A stretch of DNA of 64,000 nucleotides from Albimonas pacifica (GCF_900113695.1 NZ_FOQH01000005.1:434001-498000), one strand, 5' to 3'. Positions 36,162 to 45,447 are shown, counted from the first letter of the stretch. Notes: generated by a model not told the origin, from the sequence alone. Made by a program: numbers and translations.

Positions 36162-39100
36162 GCCTGCGCGTCACGCCCGGATCGCCCGCCGTCCTCGGCC
36201 TGCGCCTCGACGGCTCGGGGGCCGACGTCGCCGTGCTCTCGGCCCATGCCGAGCGGGTCGAGCTGTGCCTCTTCGACCCCGACGGGCGCGAGACCGCGCG
36301 CCTGGCGCTTCCGGGGCGCACCGGCGACGTCCGCCACGCCCATGTCGAGGGGATCGCCGAGGGCCAGCTCTACGCCCTGCGCGCCCACGGCCCCTGGGAC
36401 CCGGCCGCCGGCCACCGCTTCAACCCCGCGAAGCTGCTGCTCGACCCCTGGGCGCTGGCCTTCACCGGGGAGCCGCGCTGGCACGAGGCGCTCTGCGCCC
36501 ACGCCCCCGGCGACCCGCTTTCGCCGGACCCGACCGACAGCGCGCCCTTCATGCCCCGCTGCATCGCCGTGCACGACCGCCCGAAGGTCGACCCCGCCGA
36601 GCGCCCGCGCCACGCGCCCGAGGCGCTGGTGGTCTACGAGGCCCATGTCCGCGGCCTGACCGAGCTGCACCCCGAGGTCCCGGCGGAGATCCGCGGCACC
36701 TACGAGGCGCTCGGCCACCCCGCGATCCTCGCCCACCTCAAGCGCCAGGGCGTGACGGCGCTGGAGCTGCTGCCGGTCCACGCCTTCATGGACGAGCCGC
36801 ACCTGGTCCGCCTCGGCCTGACGAACTACTGGGGCTACAACACCTTCGGCTTCTTCGCGCCCTCGCCGCGCTACATGGGGCCGAAGGGCGCCCAGGGCCT
36901 GCGCGAGGCGATCGCGGCCCTGCATGGCGCGGGGATCGAGGTGATCCTCGACGTGGTCTACAACCACTCGGCCGAGAGCGACGAGGACGGGCCTTCGATC
37001 CTGTTCCGCGGCCTCGACGACGCGAGCTGGTATCGCCACCATCCGGACGCGCCCGGCGGGTATTCGAACGAGACCGGCTGCGGCAACACGCTGGATCTTT
37101 CAAAATCCTTCGCCCAGCGGCTGACGCTGGAAAGCCTGCGCTGGTGGGCCGAGCGGATGGGCGTCGACGGCTTCCGCTTCGACCTCGCCCCCGTCCTGGC
37201 CCGCGGGCGGGACGGCGAGGTGGACCTGACCTCCGATTTCCTCGCCACGCTGCGCGCCGACCCCGCGCTCGCCGACCTGCACCTGATCGCCGAGCCCTGG
37301 GACATCGGCCCCGGCGGCTGGCGCACCGGCGAGTTCCCCCCCGGCTGGCGCGACTGGAACGACGGGTTCCGCGACGCCGCCCGCCGCTTCTGGAAGGGCG
37401 AGCCGCGGGGCATGCACGACCTCGCCTCCGGCCTGCTGGGCTCGGCCGAAGCCTTCGACCACGACCACCGGCCGGCCTGGTCCTCGGTCAACTTCGTCTC
37501 GGCCCACGACGGGTTCACCCTGGCGGACCTGACCCTGTACGCCGAGCGGCGCAACTGGGCGAACGGCGAGGACAACCGCGACGGCCACGCCCACGAGGAC
37601 AGCGACCCGATGGGCCCCGAGGGCCCCGGCGGGCCCGAGCAGGAGGCCGCCCGCGCGCGCCGCCGGCGCAACCTGCTGCTGACGGTTTTCGTGGCGCAGG
37701 GCACGCCGATGCTGCGCGCCGGCGACGAGGTCGCGCAGAGCCAGGGCGGCAACAACAACGCCTATTGCCAGGACAACGAGACCACCTGGATCGACTGGGC
37801 GCGGGGCGACGAGACGCTCGCCGCCTTCGCCGCCGCCTGCGCGGCCCTGCGCGCCCGCCTGCCGGTCCTGCGCCAGCCCGGCTTCCTGCACGGCGCCCCG
37901 CGCCCCGACGGCCTGCCGGATTCCGAATGGGCCGCCCTGACCGGCGGCGCGCCCGACTGGGAGGACGACGCGCTTCCCGGCCTGGTGCTGGTGCTGCGGG
38001 GCGGGGCGGACTGCGCCCCCGTGGCGATCGCGATCAACGCCGGCGCCGCTCCCTCGCCCCTGGTGCTGCCCGAGCCCGGCCCCGGCCTGCGCTGGCGGCT
38101 CGCGCTCGACGCCGCCCGCCCGGACGGCGCGCCGCAGGCCCCCGACACGCCCCCGCTGGAGATCGAGGCCGACCACGCGCTGGTCTTCGAGGCGGTCCCG
38201 GCCGAGCCCGCCGCCGCCCGACTCGCGCGCGAGGTCGGCGTCTTCGACCGCTATTTCGAGATCACCGGCGCCGAGCATGTCGCCTCCGACGCCACCCGCG
38301 CGGCGCTGCTGGCGGCCATGGGCCTGCCCACGGGGGAGGCCGAGGCGGAGGCCGCGCTGGCGGCCCGCCGCGCCGCCGCCGCCCGCCGCCTGCCGCGGGA
38401 GGTCGTGCTCGAGGCCGCGGGTCCGGACGGGCAGGGGGGCGAGCCCTGGACGCTCCCCGTCCCCCTCGGCTGGGTCCTGACGCTGGAGGACGGCGGCGTC
38501 CTGCGCGGGGGCGCCGGCGAGCCGACGCCCCCGCTCCCCCCCGGCCTGCACCTGCTGGAGGCGGGGGGCGAGAGCGTGCTCGTCGCCGCCGCCCCCGCCT
38601 CCGCCCCCACGGTCGAGGCCGTCGCCGGGCGCGCCCGCGTCTGGGGCCTGACCGGCGCCGTCTACGCGCTGACCGGGCCGCAGAGCCTCGCGGAAGGGGA
38701 TTTCGCGGATCTGGCCGAGGCCGCGGCCTCCGCCGCCCCCCTCGGCGCGGCCTTCCTCGGCGTGAACCCGATCCATGCGCTGGGGACGGCCTATGGCGGG
38801 ATCAGCCCCTATTCGCCCTCGACCCGGGTGGCGCTGGACGCGCGCCGCGTCGCGCCGCGCCTGGTGGAAGGCTACGCGCCCCACCTGCTGCCCGGCGACG
38901 CGATGCAGGCGCTCGCCGCGTGGGAGGGCCGGCCGCTCGCCGACCCCGAGCTCCACCGCCGACTGCGCGAGCCCGCCCTGCGCGCGCTCTACGCGCGGAG
39001 CTGGGCCACGCCCGGCGCCCCGGAGGCGGAGGCGTTCGAGGGCTGGCTCGCCGGCGCCGGCGCAGCCCGCGTGCCCTTCGCGATCTACGAGGCGCTGTCG

Positions 39101-40234
39101 GAGCGGCACGGCGACGACTGGCGCGCCTGGCCGCCGGCGCTGCAGGATCCGGCCTCGGCCGAGGTCGCGGCCTTCGCCGCGATCGAGGCCGACCGCATCC
39201 GCTGGCACGCCTGGCTGCAATGGCAGGCGGAGGAGCAGCTCGCCGCCGCCCAGGCCGCCGCGACGCAGGCGGGCATGGCGCTCGGCCTCTACCTCGACAT
39301 CGCGGTGGGCGTGCGCCCGGGCGGGGCCGAGACCTGGTCGAGCCCCGCGGCCTTCGCCCGGGGCGTCAGCCTGGGCGCGCCGCCCGATGCGCTCAACAGC
39401 CAGGGCCAGGCCTGGGGCCTCGCCCCCTACGACCCCGAGGGGCTGCGCGCCCTGCGCTACGCGCCCTTCCGCGAGATGCTGCGCGCCGCGATGAAGCACG
39501 CCGGCGCGGTGCGCATCGACCACGTCATCGGCCTCGACCGCTGCTTCTGGGCGCCGGAGGACGGAACCCCCGGCGGCTACGTCAAGTACCCCACCGAGAT
39601 GCTGATGGCGCTGGTGAGGATCGAGGCCGCCAAGCGCAATTGCGTCGTGGTGGGCGAGGACCTCGGCACCGTTCCCGACGGCCTGCGCGAGCGCCTCGCC
39701 GCCTCCCACCTCCACGGCTGCGCCATCCTGCAGTTCGAGGGGGGGCCGCACGGCTACCGCAATCCGCGGGACTTCGCGGAGGCGAGCCTCGCGGCCTTCG
39801 GCACCCACGACACCCCCACGCTCGCCGGCTGGTGGGCGGCGGACGACGCCGACCTGAGGCTTTCGCTGGGCCACATCGACGCGGCCGGGGCCGAGGCGGT
39901 GCGGGCCGAGCGCGCCCTCTGCCGCGCCGCGATGTGCCGCCTGCTGGCCGAGGAGGATCTGCTGCCCGAGGGCCTCGACCCCGAGGCGCCGCCGACCCTC
40001 GCCGACGCCGCGCTGCGCGACGCGATCCACGCGCTGCTGGCCCGCGGAACCTCGGCCCTGATGGCCGTGCAGATCGACGACGTGTTCGGCGTGCGCGAGC
40101 CCCAGAACGTGCCCGGGACCACCGTCGAGGCCCCGAACTGGCGGCGTCGCCACCCCGTCGCCGCTGCGCAAATCGGCGGCGCCGACGTGCTGCGCGCCCT
40201 TGCGCAGCGCCTAGAATTCGAGCGAACCCGCTGA
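36158..40234 (+). CDS. bifunctional glycogen debranching enzyme GlgX / 4-alpha-glucanotransferase MalQ
   Basis: This 1358-aa fusion has two GH domains. Residues 1 to about 685 are GlgX: a CBM48-type start, then YEAHVRGLTELHPEVP, DVVYNHSAE, nucleophile Asp ~342 in GFRFDLAPVL, acid Glu ~379 in LIAEPWDIG and Asp ~450 in SAHDGFTL. Residues ~686-1358 are GH77 MalQ: YGGISPYSPSTR, GLYLDIAVGV, nucleophile Asp ~1121 in VRIDHVIGLDR, Glu ~1167 in VVGEDLGTVP and Asp ~1218 in FGTHDTPTLAGWW. All catalytic residues of both halves are present, so both activities are likely. The junction has no obvious linker or frameshift. It overlaps glgA by four bases, and glgP follows. Confidence 0.94.
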   Translation: MSLRVTPGSPAVLGLRLDGSGADVAVLSAHAERVELCLFDPDGRETARLALPGRTGDVRHAHVEGIAEGQLYALRAHGPWDPAAGHRFNPAKLLLDPWALAFTGEPRWHEALCAHAPGDPLSPDPTDSAPFMPRCIAVHDRPKVDPAERPRHAPEALVVYEAHVRGLTELHPEVPAEIRGTYEALGHPAILAHLKRQGVTALELLPVHAFMDEPHLVRLGLTNYWGYNTFGFFAPSPRYMGPKGAQGLREAIAALHGAGIEVILDVVYNHSAESDEDGPSILFRGLDDASWYRHHPDAPGGYSNETGCGNTLDLSKSFAQRLTLESLRWWAERMGVDGFRFDLAPVLARGRDGEVDLTSDFLATLRADPALADLHLIAEPWDIGPGGWRTGEFPPGWRDWNDGFRDAARRFWKGEPRGMHDLASGLLGSAEAFDHDHRPAWSSVNFVSAHDGFTLADLTLYAERRNWANGEDNRDGHAHEDSDPMGPEGPGGPEQEAARARRRRNLLLTVFVAQGTPMLRAGDEVAQSQGGNNNAYCQDNETTWIDWARGDETLAAFAAACAALRARLPVLRQPGFLHGAPRPDGLPDSEWAALTGGAPDWEDDALPGLVLVLRGGADCAPVAIAINAGAAPSPLVLPEPGPGLRWRLALDAARPDGAPQAPDTPPLEIEADHALVFEAVPAEPAAARLAREVGVFDRYFEITGAEHVASDATRAALLAAMGLPTGEAEAEAALAARRAAAARRLPREVVLEAAGPDGQGGEPWTLPVPLGWVLTLEDGGVLRGGAGEPTPPLPPGLHLLEAGGESVLVAAAPASAPTVEAVAGRARVWGLTGAVYALTGPQSLAEGDFADLAEAAASAAPLGAAFLGVNPIHALGTAYGGISPYSPSTRVALDARRVAPRLVEGYAPHLLPGDAMQALAAWEGRPLADPELHRRLREPALRALYARSWATPGAPEAEAFEGWLAGAGAARVPFAIYEALSERHGDDWRAWPPALQDPASAEVAAFAAIEADRIRWHAWLQWQAEEQLAAAQAAATQAGMALGLYLDIAVGVRPGGAETWSSPAAFARGVSLGAPPDALNSQGQAWGLAPYDPEGLRALRYAPFREMLRAAMKHAGAVRIDHVIGLDRCFWAPEDGTPGGYVKYPTEMLMALVRIEAAKRNCVVVGEDLGTVPDGLRERLAASHLHGCAILQFEGGPHGYRNPRDFAEASLAAFGTHDTPTLAGWWAADDADLRLSLGHIDAAGAEAVRAERALCRAAMCRLLAEEDLLPEGLDPEAPPTLADAALRDAIHALLARGTSALMAVQIDDVFGVREPQNVPGTTVEAPNWRRRHPVAAAQIGGADVLRALAQRLEFERTR

Positions 40235-40319
40235 ACCTGCGACGAACGCGCCCCCTGTTTGTTGCCCTTCGTCAATCTATCGTGCAGTAACCTCGCTCGT
40301 GCAGCACAGGGACCAGGCC

Positions 40320-42731
40320 ATGAACTTTCGCCACGCCGTCTCGCGCCCCGCCGACGCAGACGAGCTCGCCGACGCCGTCCTCAATCACCTGACCTTCTCG
40401 ATCGGGAAGACGACGGACACGGCGACTCTCTCCGACTGGCGTCTGGCGCTGACCCACGCGATCCGCGACATGGTCGTGGCCCCGTGGTTCGACAGCGTCC
40501 GCCAGGTCTACAAGGAGGACCGGAAGCGGGTTTACTACCTGTCGATGGAGTTCCTCATCGGCCGCCTGCTCGAGGACGCGATCGACAACCTCGGGCTGGG
40601 CGAGCTCGCCCGCCACGCCATGGAGAAGCACGGCATCGACTGGCGCGAGGTGCTCGACGACGAGCCCGACGCCGCGCTCGGCAACGGCGGCCTCGGCCGT
40701 CTGGCCGCCTGCTTCCTCGACTCGATGTCCACCGTCGGCCTGCCGGCCCACGGCTACGGCATCCGTTACGACCACGGCCTGTTCCGCCAGGGCTTCCACG
40801 ACGGCTGGCAGGTGGAGGAGGCGGAGGAGTGGCTCCGCCAGGCCCACCCGTGGGAGTTCCAGCGCCGCGAGGTGCAGCATCGCATCGGCTTCGGCGGCTC
40901 GGTCCGCACGACCGAGGGCGACGCGGCCGAGTGGGAGCCCGAGGAGGTGGTGATCGCCGCCGCCTACGACACGCCCGTCCCCGGCTGGGGCGGCCGCTGG
41001 ACCAACACGCTGCGCCTGTGGTCCGCCAAGCCCGAGCGCCTGTTCGAGCTCGACCGCTTCAACCGCGGCGACTTCGTGGGGGCGGCCGCGCCGGCGATCC
41101 TGGCGCAGACCATCAGCCGGGTGCTCTATCCCGACGACACGACCCCCCAGGGCAAGGAGCTGCGGCTGAAGCAGGAGTACTTCTTCACCGCCGCCTCGAT
41201 CCGCGACCTGCTGCGCCGGTTCGTCTCCGACCACAAGGACCTGCGGGAGCTGCCCAACAAGGTCGCCATCCAGCTCAACGACACCCACCCCGCCATCGCG
41301 GTGGCCGAGCTGGTGCGCCTGCTGATCGACCGCCACGGCATGTCCTTCGACGAGGCCTTCGAGATCTCCCGCGGGACGCTGCACTACACCAACCACACCC
41401 TGATGCCCGAGGCGCTGGAGCGCTGGTCGTGGGACCTGATGTCCCGCGTCCTGCCGCGCCACCTGCAGATCATCGAGAAGATCAACCGCAGGCATGAGCA
41501 GGAGTTCCCGGACCGGCCCGAGAGCACGCGGATCATCGACCATGGCGAGATCCGGATGGGCAACCTCGCCTTCGTCGGCTCGTGCAAGGTGAACGGCGTC
41601 TCGGCGCTGCACACCGACCTGATGAAGCGCACCGTCTTCAAGGACCTGCACGAGCTGCACCCCGAGCGCATCGTCAACGTCACCAACGGCGTGACCCCGC
41701 GGCGCTGGATCAACACCTGCAACGGGCGCCTGCGCGACCTTCTGAACGAGACCGTGGGCGAGGGCTGGATCACCGACCTCGACAAGCTCGAGCGGCTGCG
41801 CGGCCACGCCACGCAGAAGTCCTTCCAGGACGCGCTGTGGGACGCCAAGCGCATCAACAAGGCGTCGCTGTCGAACTGGATGCTCGAGCATACCGGCGTG
41901 GGCGTCGACCCCGACGCCATGTTCGACGTGCAGATCAAGCGCATCCACGAATACAAGCGCCAGCTTCTGAACATCCTGGAGGCGGCGGCGCTCTATAACG
42001 AGATCCGCGACAATCCCGGCAAGGACTGGACGCCCCGCGTAAAACTGTTCGGCGGCAAGGCGGCGCCGGGCTACCAGCAGGCCAAGCTGATCATCAAGCT
42101 GATCAACGACATCGGCAAGAAGATCAACGAGGACCCGGCGATCGGCGACAAGCTCAAGATCGTGTTCCCGCCCAACTACAACGTCTCGATGGCCGAGCGT
42201 CTGATCCCCGCCGCCGACCTGTCGGAGCAGATCTCGACCGCGGGCATGGAGGCGTCCGGCACCGGCAACATGAAGCTCTCGATGAACGGCGCGCTGACGG
42301 TCGGCACCCTCGACGGCGCCAACGTCGAGATCCGCGAGGCGGTGGGCCCCGAGAACATCTTCATCTTCGGCAAGACCGCCGACGAGGTGAACGCGATGCG
42401 CGACAAGGGCTACGACTCGCGCCCCGCCATCGAGGCGGACGAGCGTCTGGCCCGCGTCATCACCCAGATCGAGCGGGGCGTGTTCTCGCCCGACGACCCA
42501 GGCCGGTTCCGCGCCATCGGCGACACGCTGCGCCACCACGACTGGTTCATGGTGACGGCCGACTTCACCAGCTACTGGACCGTCCAGCGCCGCATCGACG
42601 ACGCCTGGAAGGACCGCCGCGACTGGCTGCGCAAGTCGACGATCAACATCGCCGGCATGGGGCGCTTCAGCTCCGACCGCTCGATCAAGAACTACGCGGA
42701 CTACGTGTGGGAGGCCGAATACGGCTTCTGA
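40320..42731 (+). CDS. glgP: glycogen/alpha-glucan phosphorylase
   Basis: This 803-aa GT35 phosphorylase releases glucose 1-phosphate from glycogen chain ends. RVYYLSMEFLIGRLLEDAI, AALGNGGLGRLAACFLDS and KVAIQLNDTHPAIAVAELVR are classic. The PLP lysine is K652 in SGTGNMKLSMNGAL, followed by GTLDGANVEI. ATG at 40320 has AGGGA seven bases upstream; the in-frame GTG at 40299 is less likely. It is 85 bp after the GlgX-MalQ gene. Released glucose 1-phosphate can re-enter through GlgC or GalU, closing the cycle in this locus. A 42-bp palindrome ends the transcript. Confidence 0.97.
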   Translation: MNFRHAVSRPADADELADAVLNHLTFSIGKTTDTATLSDWRLALTHAIRDMVVAPWFDSVRQVYKEDRKRVYYLSMEFLIGRLLEDAIDNLGLGELARHAMEKHGIDWREVLDDEPDAALGNGGLGRLAACFLDSMSTVGLPAHGYGIRYDHGLFRQGFHDGWQVEEAEEWLRQAHPWEFQRREVQHRIGFGGSVRTTEGDAAEWEPEEVVIAAAYDTPVPGWGGRWTNTLRLWSAKPERLFELDRFNRGDFVGAAAPAILAQTISRVLYPDDTTPQGKELRLKQEYFFTAASIRDLLRRFVSDHKDLRELPNKVAIQLNDTHPAIAVAELVRLLIDRHGMSFDEAFEISRGTLHYTNHTLMPEALERWSWDLMSRVLPRHLQIIEKINRRHEQEFPDRPESTRIIDHGEIRMGNLAFVGSCKVNGVSALHTDLMKRTVFKDLHELHPERIVNVTNGVTPRRWINTCNGRLRDLLNETVGEGWITDLDKLERLRGHATQKSFQDALWDAKRINKASLSNWMLEHTGVGVDPDAMFDVQIKRIHEYKRQLLNILEAAALYNEIRDNPGKDWTPRVKLFGGKAAPGYQQAKLIIKLINDIGKKINEDPAIGDKLKIVFPPNYNVSMAERLIPAADLSEQISTAGMEASGTGNMKLSMNGALTVGTLDGANVEIREAVGPENIFIFGKTADEVNAMRDKGYDSRPAIEADERLARVITQIERGVFSPDDPGRFRAIGDTLRHHDWFMVTADFTSYWTVQRRIDDAWKDRRDWLRKSTINIAGMGRFSSDRSIKNYADYVWEAEYGF

Positions 42732-42771
42732 GCCGCCTCCGAGCGACCGGGCAGGGCGACCGCCCTCCCGC

Positions 42772-42813
42772 AACAAGAAACGCCCCGGAGGATCCTCCGG
42801 GGCGTTTCTTGTT
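42772..42813. terminator. perfect 42-bp palindromic terminator (bidirectional)
   Basis: AACAAGAAACGCCCCGGAGG continues without any loop or mismatch into its exact complement, ending CGTTTCTTGTT. T-rich ends on both strands (GTTTCTTGTT) fit intrinsic termination in both directions, for glgP on the plus strand and znuA on the minus strand. Confidence 0.85.
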
Positions 42814-42866
42814 CGGGCGCCGCGCTCGGCCCTGCGTCGCTGCAGGCGGCGGCGCGGCCGCGGGCT

Positions 42867-43913
42867 TCAGGCCCGGTCGGCGAGGCATTCGAAGAGGCTC
42901 TGGGCCATGTTCACGATCAGCGTGGGATAGAGCTCCGGCCCCGGGGCCAGCGTCGCCCCCAGCGGGTCGAGCACGCCGCGGCGGACCGTCTCGCCCGCCA
43001 CCGAGTCGAGGAGCTGCGGCGGCATCTGCGGCTCGGCGAAGACGCACAGCGCCTCGCTCTCGGCCACCGCCGCCTGCACCTCCGCCACCCGGCGCGCGCC
43101 CGGCTGGGCCGCGTCGCTGAGCGAGACGGCCGCCGCCGCGGGCATGTCGAAGCGGCGCTCGAAATGGCGGTAGGCGTCGTGGAAGACCACGTAGGGGCGC
43201 CCGTGGACGGGGGCGAGCAGGTCGGCCGCCTCCTGCGCCGCGGCCTCGATCCGGGCCCGGCCGGCGGCGGCGTTGGCGGCGTAGGTCTCGGCGCGGGCCG
43301 GGTCGATCCGGGCCAGCGCCTCGGCGATGGCCTCCAGCCAGACCACCGCGTTGTCGGGGTTCAGCCAGGCGTGCGGGTCGACGCCGCCGTGGTCGTGGCC
43401 GTGATCGTGGTCGTCGTGCACGTGGGCGTCGTCGTCGTGGGTCTCGTCGTGGCGCTCGACGGGGTCGTCGGCGTGGTCCTCCGCCGACCCGTCCTCGCCC
43501 TCGCCCTCGTCATGGGCGTCATGATCGTGGCGGAACACCGCCTCGTCGCGCGCCTCCAGCAGCAGCGTGCCGGGCTGGTCGAGGAGGTCCAGCCGCACCG
43601 CCTGGGGCCCCGCCAGCGCGTCGGCGGCCTCGGCGAGCCAGGGCGCGAGCTCCGGCCCCACCGAGATCACCAGCTGCGCCTGCTCCAGCGCCCGCGCCTG
43701 GCTGGGGCGCATCGAGAAGCCGTGGGGCGAGGCGCCGGGGGGCACGATCAGCTCCACCTCGCCGACGCCGGCCATCGCCATCGCCGCCAGCGACTGCACG
43801 GGCGGGATGTCGGCCACCACCCGCGGCGGCTCCTGCGCGCGCGCCCCGCCCGCCTGACCCAGCCCCGCAAGCGTCAGCCCCAGCCCCGCAATCGCCCAGC
43901 GCATCGCCGTCAT
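42867..43913 (-). CDS. znuA: zinc ABC transporter substrate-binding protein
   Basis: This 348-aa periplasmic protein has a signal peptide (residues 1-26, ending GGARA). It is a cluster A-I metal-binding protein: PPGASPHGFSMRPSQARAL supplies the first zinc histidine and DPHAWLNPDN the second, with HDAYRHFERRF the third. Between them lies a His/Asp/Glu-rich loop (about residues 128-175, runs such as DDHDHGHDHGG), the hallmark of ZnuA, which traps zinc. An in-frame ATG at 43904 is an alternative start. It is divergent from zur-znuC-znuB across the dyad operator. Confidence 0.96.
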   Translation of the reverse strand: MTAMRWAIAGLGLTLAGLGQAGGARAQEPPRVVADIPPVQSLAAMAMAGVGEVELIVPPGASPHGFSMRPSQARALEQAQLVISVGPELAPWLAEAADALAGPQAVRLDLLDQPGTLLLEARDEAVFRHDHDAHDEGEGEDGSAEDHADDPVERHDETHDDDAHVHDDHDHGHDHGGVDPHAWLNPDNAVVWLEAIAEALARIDPARAETYAANAAAGRARIEAAAQEAADLLAPVHGRPYVVFHDAYRHFERRFDMPAAAAVSLSDAAQPGARRVAEVQAAVAESEALCVFAEPQMPPQLLDSVAGETVRRGVLDPLGATLAPGPELYPTLIVNMAQSLFECLADRA

Positions 43914-44011
43914 GCCCGTCTCGCCTTTCCCGCCCCGCCTCGGGGGGCGTCCGTCGTCTCCGCTCCCGGCCGCGCCGGTTGCCTCTTGCCGGCGCAGCAG
44001 GTAGCAATTGC

Positions 44012-44046
44012 GTTACATCATAACAAGTGAAATGTTATACAGTAAC
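44012..44046. promoter_or_regulatory. probable Zur operator
   Basis: A 35-bp dyad, GTTACnnnATAACA ... TGTTATnnnGTAAC, is centred at 44029 between znuA and zur and ends two bases before the zur ATG. GAAATGTTATAC within it resembles the alphaproteobacterial Zur box. The stretch is strikingly AT-rich in this genome. Confidence 0.75.
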
Positions 44047-44048
44047 AG

Positions 44049-44570
44049 ATGAGCGATCCGGCCCCCGATCCCGCCGCCCCTCCCGCGGCCTTCCAGCGCC
44101 ACGACCACGGCCGGTGCGTCGCCTCGGCGCGCGCCTCGGTCGAGGCCGCCTGCGCCGAGCGCGGCCTGCGCCTGACGCCGGCCCGCGCGCGGGTGCTGGA
44201 GATCCTGCTGGATTCGCATGAGGCGCTCGGCGCCTACGACGTGCTCGAGCGGCTGCGCGCCGGCGGCCACGCCGCCCAGCCGCCGGTGGCCTATCGGGCG
44301 CTGGACTTCCTGGTGGCCAACGGCTTCGCGCATCGGATCGAGAAGCTCAACGCCTTCGTCGCCTGCGCCCATCCCGACGAGGGGGCCGAGACCGCCCACG
44401 CCCCCGCCTTCATGATCTGCCGCGGCTGCCGGCGGGTGGCCGAGACCTCGGCCGGGCCCGCCGCCGCCTCGGTCGCCGACGCGGCGCGCGACCTCGGCTT
44501 CGAGGTCGAGCGCACGGTGGTCGAGATCGAGGGCGTCTGCCCCGACTGCCAGGCCCGCCCCTCCGAATGA
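44049..44570 (+). CDS. zur: zinc uptake regulator (Fur family)
   Basis: This 173-aa Fur-family repressor has the winged helix LRLTPARARVLEILLDSHEALGA at about residues 36-58 and the recognition helix region PPVAYRALDFLVANGFAHR. The C-terminal dimer domain has two CxxC pairs, MICRGCRR and GVCPDCQ, the structural zinc site, and a HDHGRC sequence near the N-terminus. The neighbourhood (znuA divergent, znuC and znuB downstream) identifies it as Zur and not Fur. It likely represses all four genes when zinc is sufficient. No strong Shine-Dalgarno is visible because the operator reaches the start codon. Confidence 0.94.
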   Translation: MSDPAPDPAAPPAAFQRHDHGRCVASARASVEAACAERGLRLTPARARVLEILLDSHEALGAYDVLERLRAGGHAAQPPVAYRALDFLVANGFAHRIEKLNAFVACAHPDEGAETAHAPAFMICRGCRRVAETSAGPAAASVADAARDLGFEVERTVVEIEGVCPDCQARPSE

Positions 44571-44580
44571 GCCCCTGCGA

Positions 44581-45447
44581 ATGAGCGCCGCCGCCGCAGA
44601 CCCCGCCGCCGCCGCCGTTCCCGCCGCGCGCGCCGAGGCGCCGCCGCTGGTCGAGGCGACCGGCGTCTCGATCCGCTACGACGGGGTCGAGGTGCTGCGC
44701 GACGTGACGCTGAGCCTGCGGCCGGGGGAGATCGTGACCCTGGTGGGCCCCAACGGATCCGGCAAGACCAGCCTCGCGCGGGCGCTCGCCGGCGCGCTGA
44801 AGCCCGCCTCCGGCCGGGTGCGCCGCCGCCCCGGGCTGCGGCTGGGCTACGTGCCGCAATCGCTGGCCCTCGACCGCACGCTGCCGATGACCGTGGACCG
44901 CTTCCTGGCGCTGGCGGGCGAGCGGGACCGCGCGGTGCGCGAGGCGGCTCTGGAGCGGACCGGCGCCCCCGGCCTCGGCGCCCGCCAGCTCTCCGAGCTC
45001 TCCGGCGGCCAGTTCCAGCGCGCGCTGCTGGCGCATGCGCTGCTGCGCCGGCCGGAGCTGCTGGTGCTCGACGAGCCGACCACCGGCCTCGACCAGCCCG
45101 GCGCCTCGGCCTTCTACCGGCTGGTGGCGGAGCTGCGCGACGAGCTGGGCTGCGCGGTGCTGATGGTCAGCCACGACCTGCATGTGGTGATGGCGGCCTC
45201 GGACCGGGTGATCTGCCTCAACGGCCATGTCTGCTGCGAGGGCACGCCCACCGTGGTCGCCGCGGCGCCGGAATACCGCGCCCTGTTCGGCTTCGGCACC
45301 GGGGGGGCGCTGGCGCTCTATCGCCATGACCACGACCATGCCCATGACCACGACCATGACCCCGATCATGGGCACGGCCCCCATCGTCACGATCATGACC
45401 ACGACCATGACCATGGCCCCCAGGGGCGGGGCGCGGGTCAGGGCTGA
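44581..45447 (+). CDS. znuC: zinc ABC transporter ATP-binding protein
   Basis: This 288-aa ABC ATPase has Walker A VGPNGSGKTSLARAL near residue 55, signature ELSGGQFQRALL, Walker B LLVLDEPTTGLD and switch VSHDL. The C-terminal 40 residues are a His/Asp repeat (for example HDHDHAHDHDHD and HRHDHDHDHDHG) that would bind zinc on the cytoplasmic side. The gene starts 10 bp after zur and its TGA shares a base with the znuB ATG, so the three are one operon. Confidence 0.96.
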   Translation: MSAAAADPAAAAVPAARAEAPPLVEATGVSIRYDGVEVLRDVTLSLRPGEIVTLVGPNGSGKTSLARALAGALKPASGRVRRRPGLRLGYVPQSLALDRTLPMTVDRFLALAGERDRAVREAALERTGAPGLGARQLSELSGGQFQRALLAHALLRRPELLVLDEPTTGLDQPGASAFYRLVAELRDELGCAVLMVSHDLHVVMAASDRVICLNGHVCCEGTPTVVAAAPEYRALFGFGTGGALALYRHDHDHAHDHDHDPDHGHGPHRHDHDHDHDHGPQGRGAGQG

